DNA of 64,000 bases from Actinomycetota bacterium (GTDB taxonomy: Bacteria; Actinomycetota; Actinomycetes; Streptosporangiales; Streptosporangiaceae): NCBI GenBank assembly GCA_027314595.1, contig DAHVAN010000356.1, positions 1 to 64,000 of the forward strand, in the 5' to 3' direction. Shown piece after piece: positions 51,854 through 60,093 of this stretch (position 1 is the first letter of the stretch; each line of letters begins with the position of its first letter). The notes under the pieces were generated by a model. That model saw only the letters and a list, made by a program, of their open reading frames with translations. It did no database searches and was not told where the DNA came from. The translations under genes and the position numbers were made by a program.

Positions 51854-52999
51854 TCACGCGAGGGCGCGCAGCCGCTCCCCGGCTGCGGCGACGCGCTCGT
51901 CGGTCGCGGTGAAGGCGACCCGGATGTGCCCGGCGCCGCCCGGACCGTACATCGAGCCGGGGGCGACCAGGATGCCGCACTCGGCGGCGAGCAGCTCGCA
52001 GGCCGCCCGGCAGTCCAGGCCGGGGCGGGCCGCCCACAGGTAGAGCCCGGCCTCGGAGTGGTCGACGCGGAACCCGGCGGCGGCCAGGCCGCCGGCGAGG
52101 ATCTCCCGCCGCGCCCCGTACCGCGCCCGCTGTGCCCGCGCGTGCTCGTCGTCGGACAGCGCCGCGGTCATCGCCGCCTGCACAGGGCCGGGCACCATCA
52201 TCCCCGCCTGCTTCCTGACCAGCAGCAACTGCGAGATCAGCGCCGGATCGCCGGTCACGAAGCCGGCCCGGTAGCCCGCCAGATTGGACCGTTTGGACAG
52301 CGAGAACACGGCGAGCACGCCCTCGTGGGCACCGTCGCACACCGACGGGTGCAGCGCCGACACCGGAGAGGCCGACCAGCCGAGGTCGATGTAGCACTCG
52401 TCGGAGGCGAGCACGCACCCGCGAGAGCGCGCCCAGGCCACCGCGTCACGCAGCCGGCCGGCCGAAAGCACCCGGCCGGTCGGGTTGGATGGCGAGTTGA
52501 TCCACAGCAGCCCGGGCGCCCCCGGCACGCCGGGCCCCCCGGGCGTTCCCGGCCGCCCGGCCGGCGCGTCCGGGTCGATCGGGACGTCGGCGGCCACCGG
52601 CGCCGCGCCCGCGAGCCGGGCGCCGATGTCGTAGGTCGGGTAGGCCAGCGACGGGTAGATCACCGTGTCGGCCGGGCCGAGCCCGAGCATGACGGGCAGC
52701 CAGGAGATGAACTCCTTGGTCCCGATCACCGGCAGCACCGAATCCGCGCTGACGTGCACGTCATGGCGGCGGGCCAGCCATCCCGCGGCGGCGGCGCGCA
52801 ACTGCGGCGTCCCCGCGGTGAGCGGATAGCCGGGCGCGCCGGCCGCCGCGGCCAGCGCATGGCGGATGACGGGCGGAACCGGGTCGACGGGCGTTCCTAT
52901 CGACAGGTCAACCGCGCCGCCAGGGAAGGCGCGAGCCTTCTCCCGGAGCGGCCCGAGTTCGTCCCAGGGGTAGCCGGGGAGTCGTGCGGCGAGTGTCAC
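51854..52999 (-). CDS. dapC: Succinyldiaminopimelate aminotransferase DapC
   Basis: 381 residues from a GTG that overlaps the ferredoxin stop (GTGA). Fold I aminotransferase blocks: DLSIGTPVDPVPPVIRHAL, VLPVIGTKEFI, WINSPSNPTGRVL, SDECYIDLGW and SLSKRSNLAGYRAGF with the Schiff-base Lys. The pairing with a 7Fe ferredoxin gene is typical for actinomycete dapC. It makes N-succinyl-LL-2,6-diaminopimelate for lysine and peptidoglycan. A Gly/Pro-rich insert (about 155-175) is present. Confidence 0.9.
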   Translation of the reverse strand: MTLAARLPGYPWDELGPLREKARAFPGGAVDLSIGTPVDPVPPVIRHALAAAAGAPGYPLTAGTPQLRAAAAGWLARRHDVHVSADSVLPVIGTKEFISWLPVMLGLGPADTVIYPSLAYPTYDIGARLAGAAPVAADVPIDPDAPAGRPGTPGGPGVPGAPGLLWINSPSNPTGRVLSAGRLRDAVAWARSRGCVLASDECYIDLGWSASPVSALHPSVCDGAHEGVLAVFSLSKRSNLAGYRAGFVTGDPALISQLLLVRKQAGMMVPGPVQAAMTAALSDDEHARAQRARYGARREILAGGLAAAGFRVDHSEAGLYLWAARPGLDCRAACELLAAECGILVAPGSMYGPGGAGHIRVAFTATDERVAAAGERLRALA

Positions 53000-53322
53000 T
53001 CTTCCCCGGCCTGCGGCGCGAGCGCCGCGACCAGCGGGTGGTCCTTGCCGGTCCTGCCGACCTTGGACGCGCCGCCCGGGGAGCCAAGTTCCTCGAAGAA
53101 ATCGACGTTGACCTTGTAGTAGTCCTTCCACTGCTCCGGCACGTCGTCCTCGTAGTAGATAGCCTCAACGGGGCAGACGGGCTCGCAGGCACCGCAGTCC
53201 ACGCACTCGTCCGGGTGGATGTAGAGCATGCGGTCACCCTCGTAGATGCAGTCCACCGGGCACTCTTCGATGCATGCCTTGTCAAGCACATCGACGCACG
53301 GCTGCGCGATGACGTAGGTCAC
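52996..53322 (-). CDS. fdxA: 7Fe ferredoxin
   Basis: 108 residues. CIEECPVDCIYEGDRMLYI supplies the [3Fe-4S]-type cluster ligands and CVDCGACEPVCPVEAIYYED the [4Fe-4S] ones. The length, the start MTYVIAQPCVDVLDKAC and the acidic end match actinomycete FdxA. It is a small cytoplasmic electron carrier. The stop overlaps dapC. Confidence 0.93.
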   Translation of the reverse strand: MTYVIAQPCVDVLDKACIEECPVDCIYEGDRMLYIHPDECVDCGACEPVCPVEAIYYEDDVPEQWKDYYKVNVDFFEELGSPGGASKVGRTGKDHPLVAALAPQAGEE

Positions 53323-53388
53323 GTGAGCTCCTCTTCAACTTCTTAACCCTGCTACCACACAGTATGGCCGGTTCCCCGGCATCGTGCG

Positions 53389-54282
53389 CTAGCTGGCGAC
53401 AATACTCCCGGCCGCCCCGCCGGGGCCGGTCTGCCAGCTTGTCTCTGCCAGTCCGGCCGTCCACTGGTACCCGCCGTAGCTCACCTGGGTAATCCCGTAG
53501 GAGCTGGCGTTGGTGAGCAGCCAGTTGGCCACCGCCCACCCGCTGCCCGCCGTCACCGCGACCGTCTCCGACCCTCCCGCGCGATCCCAGGTTGTCCTCA
53601 GCACCGGCCCTTTCCCCGGCCGGCCGAACGTCTGACCCAGGTCCCTGACGGCGGCGGGCAGGTCCAGCCGGGTGCTGACGCCGTTGTCCGCCGCCTGCGT
53701 CGCCGGGTCGTACCAGCAGGTGACCGCGTGCGGGGTGGCGGTGAACTCGGCGGCGAGCATCGCGCCGGTCTGGGCGTACTGCTGGTAGGCGTAGCCGTCG
53801 GCGCTGTGCTGGACGTCCTGCGCGGCCACGTACACCGGCAGCCGCGTGTAGCGGGGAACCTTGACGAGCGCGTCGAAGAACGCCGTCGCGGCGTACTCGG
53901 GGTCCTCAAGTTCGGCGACGGTGCCCCAGCCTTGCGAGGGGCGCTGCTGGAAGACGCCGACGGAGTCCAGGTCGCCGTAGCTGAGGTTCTCGAGCTTGGA
54001 CTCCTGCAGCGCCGTGGCGTACGCGATGACGAGCGCCTGGCGGGGCAGGTGATTGCGCTCGGCGACGCCCGCGATGATGGCCGCGTCCGAGGCCTGCGCG
54101 AAGTCGAGCGGCAGCGCGTTCGCCCCGAACCCCGCCTGGCAGCCGGGCACGGTGAGCAGCCGCTGGACGAAATGCTGGTAGGCCGTGAAAGCCGCGTAGC
54201 CGCCACCGCCAAGCAGCACCGCGATAACGGTCAGTATCGTGAGCGGGCGGCGCCACGAGGGGCGTTGGTAGTAGTTCTGCAC
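53389..54282 (-). CDS. Membrane-anchored lysozyme-like/transglycosylase-like protein
   Basis: 297 residues with one N-terminal membrane segment (about 14-32) and an extracellular part. The segment ATALQESKLENLSYGDLDSV with VFQQRPSQGWGT is the lysozyme-like block with a candidate catalytic Glu seen in a family often called heavy-metal transporter in databases, which is misleading. The C-terminal part contains DNGVSTRLDLPAAVRDL and a Trp-rich end. It may cleave peptidoglycan. Confidence 0.7.
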   Translation of the reverse strand: MQNYYQRPSWRRPLTILTVIAVLLGGGGYAAFTAYQHFVQRLLTVPGCQAGFGANALPLDFAQASDAAIIAGVAERNHLPRQALVIAYATALQESKLENLSYGDLDSVGVFQQRPSQGWGTVAELEDPEYAATAFFDALVKVPRYTRLPVYVAAQDVQHSADGYAYQQYAQTGAMLAAEFTATPHAVTCWYDPATQAADNGVSTRLDLPAAVRDLGQTFGRPGKGPVLRTTWDRAGGSETVAVTAGSGWAVANWLLTNASSYGITQVSYGGYQWTAGLAETSWQTGPGGAAGSIVAS

Positions 54283-54368
54283 AGCGCCTCAGGGTCGTCG
54301 TAGGTACACCACCTGAAGGTACCCGCAGTCGCGCTGCCGCCGCTTGCCGTTCGGTAGGCTGCGACGCC

Positions 54369-55205
54369 ATGAGCGAGTCGCTGAAGTCCCCGCTGTCACC
54401 GGTCATCGACGAACTGTGGGAGCAGCGGGCCGGGCTGAGCCCGGATGATTCCGCCGCGCGGGCCGAGGTCGTCGCGGCCGTGGACGAGATCGACGCGGGA
54501 AACGCCAGGGTGGCGTTCATCGGCAAGGAAAGCGGCGAGGTGGTCGTCGACCAGCGCGCCAAGCGCGCCATCCTGCTGGCGTTCCGGCTGCTGCCGATGG
54601 CCCAGTCGCAGGCCGGCGACTTCAGGTACCACGACCGGGTGCCGCTGAAGACGCGGTTGGACGGGGTGCGCGTGGTGCCCGGCGCGATCGTCCGCTGGGG
54701 CTCGTACATCGCTCCGGGGGCCGTGCTGATGCCCTCGTTCGTCAACATCGGCGGCTACGTGGACTCCGGGACGATGGTGGACACCTGGGCGACGGTCGGG
54801 TCGTGCGCCCAGATCGGGAAGAACGTCCACCTGTCGGGCGGTGTCGGGATCGGCGGCGTGCTCGAGCCGCCGAACGCGGTCCCCGTCGTGGTCGAGGACG
54901 AGTGCATGATCGGCTCGCGGTCGATGGTGGTCAACGGCGCGCGGGTGCGGACCGGCGCGGTGCTCGGCTCCGGCACGATACTTACCGACACCACGCACGT
55001 CATCGACGTGCAGACCGGGCAGGAACTGCCACGCGGCGAGGCGCCGCCCTGGTCGGTCTGCGTGGGCGGCACGCGGCCGCGTGCGTTCCCTGGCGGGGAG
55101 TTCGGCATGCCGTGCGTGCTCGTGCTGCGGCGCCTGCCCGAGGGCAGCAGGCACGACAAGGCCGAGCTCAACGCGATCCTGCGCGATCACGGCGCAGACG
55201 CCTGA
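54369..55205 (+). CDS. dapD: Tetrahydrodipicolinate N-succinyltransferase (E. coli type)
   Basis: 278 residues. RVVPGAIVRWGSYIAPGAVL, then VDTWATVGSCAQIGKNVHLS and GGVGIGGVLEP are nearly as in Escherichia coli DapD (274 residues), not the longer actinobacterial form of about 317 residues known from Mycobacterium. It makes N-succinyl-2-amino-6-oxopimelate, the substrate chain that leads to DapC. With dapC 1.4 kb away it marks a lysine/diaminopimelate locus. The start is the first ATG in frame. Confidence 0.92.
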   Translation: MSESLKSPLSPVIDELWEQRAGLSPDDSAARAEVVAAVDEIDAGNARVAFIGKESGEVVVDQRAKRAILLAFRLLPMAQSQAGDFRYHDRVPLKTRLDGVRVVPGAIVRWGSYIAPGAVLMPSFVNIGGYVDSGTMVDTWATVGSCAQIGKNVHLSGGVGIGGVLEPPNAVPVVVEDECMIGSRSMVVNGARVRTGAVLGSGTILTDTTHVIDVQTGQELPRGEAPPWSVCVGGTRPRAFPGGEFGMPCVLVLRRLPEGSRHDKAELNAILRDHGADA

Positions 55206-55227
55206 CCGCGCTACCGTGGACAGCGTC

Positions 55228-55983
55228 ATGAACGCGACCAACAACACGCGCAGGGTCCGCCGCCAGGGACCCGTTACGCTGCGCGGTAAGCAGATACCCG
55301 CGACGACGACCGACCAGCGGCTGCTGGACAGGCGCGGGCCTTCGGACTGGGTGCACACCGACCCCTGGCGGGTGATGCGCATCCAGGCGGAGTTCGTCGA
55401 GGGCTTCGGGCTGCTCGCCGAACTGGGGATGGCGGTCTCTGTGTTCGGCTCGGCGCGGACGCTGCCGGGCACGCCGGAGTACGAACTGGCCGAGGAGATA
55501 GCGGCGGCGCTGGTGCACGGGGGATACGCGGTGATCACCGGCGGCGGCCCCGGGATCATGGAGGCGGCGAACAAGGGCGCCGCCGTGGCGGGCGGCGTCT
55601 CTGTCGGCCTCGGCATCGAGCTCCCGATGGAGAGCGGGCTCAACGACCACGTGAACGTCGGCCTTGAGTTCCGCTACTTCTTCGTCAGGAAGACCGTCTT
55701 CATCAAGTACTCGCAGGCGTTCGTCGTGCTGCCCGGCGGCTTCGGCACGATGGACGAGCTCTTCGAGGCCGTGACGCTTGTCGCGACGGGGAAGATCACC
55801 AAGTTCCCGATCGTGCTTGTCGGCAGCCAGTACTGGTCAGGCCTGCTTGGCTGGCTGAAGGAGACGATGCTCGGCCAGGGGAACATCGGGGGCGACGAGC
55901 TTGACCTGATCAAGGTCGCCGACGACCCCGAAGAGGTCATCGAGATCATCAAGGAAGCTCACACCGACTTGTCCTTCCGCTGA
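55228..55983 (+). CDS. LOG-family Rossmann protein (TIGR00730)
   Basis: 251 residues. The nucleotide-binding signature GGGPGIMEAANKGA and PGGFGTMDELFE are the LOG (Lonely guy) family motifs, with Arg in FRYFFVRK. Family members release cytokinin-like nucleobases from their monophosphates, or are nucleotide hydrolases. The N-terminal 50 residues are an actinomycete-type extension rich in Arg. Overlaps at its 3' end by 25 bases with the convergent folP-like gene. Confidence 0.88.
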   Translation: MNATNNTRRVRRQGPVTLRGKQIPATTTDQRLLDRRGPSDWVHTDPWRVMRIQAEFVEGFGLLAELGMAVSVFGSARTLPGTPEYELAEEIAAALVHGGYAVITGGGPGIMEAANKGAAVAGGVSVGLGIELPMESGLNDHVNVGLEFRYFFVRKTVFIKYSQAFVVLPGGFGTMDELFEAVTLVATGKITKFPIVLVGSQYWSGLLGWLKETMLGQGNIGGDELDLIKVADDPEEVIEIIKEAHTDLSFR

Positions 55984-56573
55984 CCGCGGCCGCCGGCCGC
56001 CCTGCCGAAGGCCCTGCCGATGGCCCGGCGGACGGTCCAGGCGGGCCGCGGCCTGCCGAGGACGGCCTCGGCCGCGTCCAGGCTCTGGCGGACCTGCGCG
56101 ACATGGCGGGTCCTGACGGCTGTCACGCCGAGCCAGCAGCAGGCCGCCGCCAGCGCCTCCGCGCCGGCCACGCCGAGTCCGGCCGCGCCCGCGTCGACGT
56201 CGGTCAGGGTCGACCAGCCCGCTCGCAGCGTGCGGTCCAGGTGCACCATCGGCACCGTGACCAGGATGCGGTCCGGCGCGATCCCCTCATAGCGGGCCTT
56301 CTCGGCCGCCGTCACGCCTGAGCAGATCAGCCTGGCGCCGCTGCGCAGCGCCAGGCTCGGGTCGGGTACCAGGTCCGCGGACTCGTCCGCGCCGCTGATG
56401 ACCACGTCAGGGAGCAGTGACCTGATGGCCGCGATGAGCGCCGGACCGCCGGCACCGACCTCGATCATCGTTGCCCCGGCGAATCCCGCGGCGACGGCGT
56501 CGTCAAGGCTCCCGGCCTCGGTCAGCAGCGCCGTGCCCGGGTCGGGCAGGACGGTTCGGGAGTGCGACTTCAC
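55959..56573 (-). CDS. Dihydropteroate-synthase-like protein
   Basis: 204 residues. The TIM-barrel features are FAGATMIEVGAGG, then AAIRSLLPDVVISGADESAD and LVTVPMVHLDRTL, similar in layout to FolP, but it lacks most of the conserved pterin-binding sequence. It is shorter than a true DHPS (about 270-280). Such paralogues sit beside DivIVA and tag in actinomycetes. It probably has another function. It converges with the LOG gene and overlaps it. Confidence 0.7.
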   Translation of the reverse strand: MKSHSRTVLPDPGTALLTEAGSLDDAVAAGFAGATMIEVGAGGPALIAAIRSLLPDVVISGADESADLVPDPSLALRSGARLICSGVTAAEKARYEGIAPDRILVTVPMVHLDRTLRAGWSTLTDVDAGAAGLGVAGAEALAAACCWLGVTAVRTRHVAQVRQSLDAAEAVLGRPRPAWTVRRAIGRAFGRAAGGRGQRKDKSV

Positions 56574-56599
56574 TCTCAGAGCATGGCACGATTCTGTAT

Positions 56600-57118
56600 G
56601 TGCCTGTCGTATTGCTGATCACTATCGCGGTCATCTTGGTAGCCGCGGTGCTCGTCGCTCTCGGCCGGGGCGGGGAGATGCCCGCGGAGCGCACCGATTA
56701 CGCCCCGCTCGACCTCGGGCCCGTGACCGCCACGGACGTCGTGCTGCTCCGGCCGCCGACGGCGCTGTGGGGGTACCACATGCAGGCGACCGATGACGCG
56801 ATGGAGCGGATCGCCGAATCGATCAGGGATCGCGACGTGCGCATCGTGGCGCTCGAGCAACTCGTCACCGACCTGAGCAGGGAACACGCCCTGCCCCCGC
56901 CGCTCGACAGCCCTTACGTGGGCACCCGCCGCAGGCGGCTGCCGTCGGACGGCGCGGCGGACGGCGCGGCGGGCGGCCCGGCGGCGGGCGAGGGCTTCGG
57001 CGCCCCGGGCGCTCCCGGCGCTCCCGGTGCCCCCGGTGCCCCCGGTGCCCCTGGCGCTCCCGGCGCTCCCGGCGCCCCGGGCCCCGGGGCCGCGCCGCCG
57101 GAACAGTCGCATGACTGA
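56600..57118 (+). CDS. DivIVA-like membrane protein with collagen-like tail
   Basis: 172 residues from a GTG at 56600. An N-terminal membrane segment (about 2-22) is followed by a DivIVA-like motif, ALWGYHMQATDDAMERIAESIRD, with a short coiled coil. The C-terminus is about 25 residues of Gly-Ala-Pro triplets, coded by a 9-bp repeat, and is collagen-like. Homologous actinomycete proteins are smaller and lack the tail. Its stop overlaps the tag ATG, so the two are coupled. Confidence 0.75.
   Translation: MPVVLLITIAVILVAAVLVALGRGGEMPAERTDYAPLDLGPVTATDVVLLRPPTALWGYHMQATDDAMERIAESIRDRDVRIVALEQLVTDLSREHALPPPLDSPYVGTRRRRLPSDGAADGAAGGPAAGEGFGAPGAPGAPGAPGAPGAPGAPGAPGAPGPGAAPPEQSHD
57000..57085 (+). 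repeat. 9-bp repeats coding Gly-Ala-Pro triplets
   Basis: Eight or nine successive copies of a GGCGCTCCC-like unit with third-position variation. The array is in frame with the DivIVA-like gene and codes a collagen-like stretch. Length variation between strains is likely. Confidence 0.75.
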
Positions 57119-57737
57119 GCCCGCGGGCATGGCAGTGCCAGGCCCCGATGGCAGGCTGCGCTGCCCCTGGGGGCTGAGCGCCCCCGAGTACCTCGCCTAC
57201 CACGACGAGGAATGGGGCCGCCCGGTCCGCGGCGACCAGGCGATCTTCGAGCGGCTGAGCCTGGAAGCCTTCCAGTCGGGACTGTCCTGGCTCACGATCT
57301 TGCGCAAGCGGGAGAACTTCAGGAAGGCGTTCGCCGGGTTCGGCCTCGCCGCTGTCGCCGCTTTCGGGCCGGACGACGTGGCGCGCCTGCTGTCCGACGC
57401 CGGCATCGTGCGGAACCGGTCGAAGGTCAACGCCGTGATCACCAACGCCCGTGCCGCGCTGGCGCTGCCGTCCGGGCTGAGCGACCTGGTCTGGAGCTAC
57501 GCCGACGCCGACGCCGGCACGGCGCGTCCCGCGCCGCGCACCCTCGCCGACGTCCCGGCCCAGACCCCCGCCTCGGAACGGCTCTCCGCGCAACTGCGCA
57601 AGCACGGCTTCACCTTCACCGGCCCGGTCACCGCGTACGCCACGATGCAGGCCTGCGGCCTGGTCAACGATCACCTGGCCGGCTGCTTCGCCCGCACCCC
57701 GCCGGCCCCGGTCTGCCAGAACGCCCGGGGGCGGTGA
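57111..57737 (+). CDS. tag: DNA-3-methyladenine glycosylase I
   Basis: 208 residues. RCPWG near the N-terminus, YHDEEWGRP with the zinc-binding His, SLEAFQSGLSWLTIL with the catalytic Glu, and the zinc-snap His and Cys in VNDHLAGCF are all present. It removes 3-methyladenine from DNA in base-excision repair. The chosen ATG overlaps the previous stop by eight bases; an ATG at 57129 would also keep all motifs. Confidence 0.93.
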   Translation: MTEPAGMAVPGPDGRLRCPWGLSAPEYLAYHDEEWGRPVRGDQAIFERLSLEAFQSGLSWLTILRKRENFRKAFAGFGLAAVAAFGPDDVARLLSDAGIVRNRSKVNAVITNARAALALPSGLSDLVWSYADADAGTARPAPRTLADVPAQTPASERLSAQLRKHGFTFTGPVTAYATMQACGLVNDHLAGCFARTPPAPVCQNARGR

Positions 57738-57794
57738 GACCGCGAACCGCCGAGCGGCGCCCGGCGGGCGGCGCGGCGTGCGACAATACCCGGC

Positions 57795-58523
57795 ATGGAT
57801 GACGAGGATCCCGACATAGCCGAGCTTTTCGCCCCAATCGACCCGTCGAAGGCGCTTGGCGTCGTGCTCAGCGAAGCGCACGAGATACTCTCCCACGTCC
57901 GTGAGCCGGTCGATGCGGAGCTGTGGGGATCGGACATGATCGGCGCGCTGTCCGCCGCGGCTGACGAGTCGGACGTGATGGCGGAACTCGCCACCTCCAT
58001 GGTGCCGGCCGCGGAGGAGACCGCGACGCCAGAGGCGCTGGCGCTGCTGCGGATCTTCGGGGCGATCGGAACGGAGCAGTTGCGCTCCGCGGCCGCCGCG
58101 GCCGCCGAGCGCGTGGCCTCCCGTGGCGTGGCGGAGCCGGAGTGGGCGACCGCGATCGGCTCGCCCACGGTGGGGAAGTGCTGGCATTACAGCGACATCG
58201 GCGGCCGGCAGGAGTCGGTGACGGTGACATTCGGCTACGGCGAATCCGAGCACGCCTTGTCGGTGCTGATCGACCACGGCAAGGGCGGCCGGATCAAGGA
58301 CGCGTGGGTCGGCGACGCCACGGGCCTGCTCGACAAGACGTGGCTGGCCGCGGAAAACGACCCGCTCGTGGTGTTCGAGCCGATCGACGCCGCGGACGCG
58401 CGGGACCGGCTGGAGCGTGCCATCACCGCCGGCGAGTGTCCCGAGAAGCCCGACCAGGCGGACGACCTCACCGCGCACCGTGCCCTCATGCACGCCAGGA
58501 TGCGGTTGCTCGCGGTCGGCTAG
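57795..58523 (+). CDS. Conserved hypothetical protein, 242 residues
   Basis: Starts MDDEDPDIAELFAPIDPSKA. The first half is alpha-helical and the second has a beta-rich segment, QESVTVTFGYGESEHALSVL, then KDAWVGDAT. Similar acidic proteins are seen in actinomycetes, function unknown. No membrane segment or catalytic signature. It lies 57 bases after tag on the same strand. Confidence 0.7.
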   Translation: MDDEDPDIAELFAPIDPSKALGVVLSEAHEILSHVREPVDAELWGSDMIGALSAAADESDVMAELATSMVPAAEETATPEALALLRIFGAIGTEQLRSAAAAAAERVASRGVAEPEWATAIGSPTVGKCWHYSDIGGRQESVTVTFGYGESEHALSVLIDHGKGGRIKDAWVGDATGLLDKTWLAAENDPLVVFEPIDAADARDRLERAITAGECPEKPDQADDLTAHRALMHARMRLLAVG

Positions 58524-58594
58524 CCTGCCGGTCCCGCTCGCCGCCGCGCGCCGCCCTGTGGCCCACGGGGCGCGACACCGCGCGCCCGCTCCGG

Positions 58595-59809
58595 CTACGG
58601 CACCAGGGCGAGGGTCTTGCCCGCGGGGGTGAGCAGGCGGTGGTAGCCAGGCCGGCCCGGAAGCAGGGCGCGATCGCCGGACACGCGGCGGTAGGCGCCG
58701 TCCGGGCCGGCCAGCACCAGTCCGTCCGCCTCGATGGCCACGAGTTCCCCGTCCTGGCGCAGCAGGACGGGGCCGTCGCGCTCCGCGGTGATCGCGACCC
58801 GGCCGGACCGCAGGCCGTCGAAGATCGCGCCGGCGTCCTCGCCGGTGCTGTCAACCCAGGTGGTGGGCGTGCCGAGCGGCGCGTCCGAGCCGTCCCTGTG
58901 CCAGTCGCTGCCGCCGATGGGGATCGCCGCCGGGTCCCAGGCCTGCCACCAGGCCAGCGGCGTGGTCCAGGTGAGGTCGAGCCAGCTCCAGTGCCAGACC
59001 TCGACAAGCGGCGGACGGCGCCGCATCTGGTACAGCCAGCTCACCGGGCCCGCGATCGGGTGGTTCACCACCATCAGCCCCCCGCCGCGCTCGGCGGCGT
59101 CGAGCCAGTCGTCCGGGCCGTCGCGGAAGTCGACCCAGCCGGTGTCGCCAAGCACCCCGGCGTGACCGTGCGGCGTCGTGACCTCCTGCCCGGGGATCAG
59201 CGTGATCGCGTAGGCGCGTGCCGCGGCGGCAAGTTCGGCGTGATGGCTGACCGTGTTGTGGTCGGTGACCGCGACGAAGTCCAGGCCGCGGCCGATCGCG
59301 AGACACGCCAGTTCGGGCACTGTCAGCGCGCCGTCCGAATGCACGGTGTGCGAGTGCAGGTCACCGGCCAGCCAGCGGCGCCCGGCCATGGCGGGCAGTT
59401 CCCGCCTCGGCGGCCGGCTGGCCGGCGCCGGCGGTGCGGGCACCGCGGCGCGCCCGCTGGCCTGCCCGTTGGACGGCTCCGCGGTGACCCGGTACCTGAC
59501 CCCGCCGGCCGGCACCAGGTGCAGGCCGACGATCACCTGCCACAGGCCCGGCTGCACCGGCCCCGGCAGGTACCCGGGCGTGGCGCCGTCCTCGGCGATG
59601 ACGAAAGACCTCCGGGCGCCCCCCGACCAGCCGCGGAACCCTGACGGGCCCAGGCATCCGAGGTCGAGGATCGCGCCTGCCCGCTCGTACTGGAGCTCCA
59701 CGCGCAGCGCGGCCGTCCCTGGCGCCACCTCGACGGGCAGGTACTGCCATGGTGCGGCAAGCCGGTCATCGAGCGTCCAGACCCCCGAATGCACCGTCAC
59801 CCGACCCAT
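58595..59809 (-). CDS. PHP-domain phosphoesterase (CehA/McbA family)
   Basis: 404 residues from the ATG at 59809 behind GGGGAG. An N-terminal beta-sandwich (about 1-150) precedes the PHP domain, with GDLHSHTVHSDG as the metal site, FVAVTDHNTVSHH, PGQEVTT, VVNHPI and GGSDWHRDGSD, all metal-binding blocks. It is a metal-dependent hydrolase, probably of a phosphoester or carbamate. The substrate is unknown. The gene diverges from helD; the 284 bases between hold several repeats. Confidence 0.85.
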   Translation of the reverse strand: MGRVTVHSGVWTLDDRLAAPWQYLPVEVAPGTAALRVELQYERAGAILDLGCLGPSGFRGWSGGARRSFVIAEDGATPGYLPGPVQPGLWQVIVGLHLVPAGGVRYRVTAEPSNGQASGRAAVPAPPAPASRPPRRELPAMAGRRWLAGDLHSHTVHSDGALTVPELACLAIGRGLDFVAVTDHNTVSHHAELAAAARAYAITLIPGQEVTTPHGHAGVLGDTGWVDFRDGPDDWLDAAERGGGLMVVNHPIAGPVSWLYQMRRRPPLVEVWHWSWLDLTWTTPLAWWQAWDPAAIPIGGSDWHRDGSDAPLGTPTTWVDSTGEDAGAIFDGLRSGRVAITAERDGPVLLRQDGELVAIEADGLVLAGPDGAYRRVSGDRALLPGRPGYHRLLTPAGKTLALVP

Positions 59810-59862
59810 CTCCCCAGTCTGCCGGCCCACCATGCCTGCCGGCAAGAACGTGATGTATCGCC

Positions 59863-59912
59863 CTGCCCCGGCGCCCGCCCGTTCTCCCTGCCCCGGCGCC
59901 CGCCCGTTCTCC
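59863..59912. repeat. 25-bp perfect tandem duplication
   Basis: The 25-bp unit starting CTGCCCCGGCGCCCGCCCG (59863-59887) is repeated without change at 59888-59912. It adjoins the dispersed 31-bp-period repeat. Located upstream of the PHP gene. Confidence 0.85.
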
Positions 59913-59970
59913 TGGGGCACCTGCGCATCTGGCCCGATAGAACCGGGGTAGCCGCGCGTCTGGCCCAGAA
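59912..59970 (-). repeat. Intergenic 31-bp-period repeat, locus B
   Basis: Read on the minus strand, the unit 59912-59939 has TATCGGGCCAGATGCGC and ends in GTGCCCCAG, as at 41261-41288; the second unit 59943-59970 is more diverged. The spacing between unit starts is again 31 bp. The orientation is opposite to locus A. Confidence 0.8.
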
Positions 59971-60093
59971 CGCGGCACGAGCCAGTGGTTCGTGCGGGAT
60001 GCGCGGGACGCCGGCGAAAACCAGGTGACTTCGGCGGGGCCGCGGTGTTAAGGTTTCGGGCTTCGCGCCCACGACCGAACAAGGGAGTAAGCC

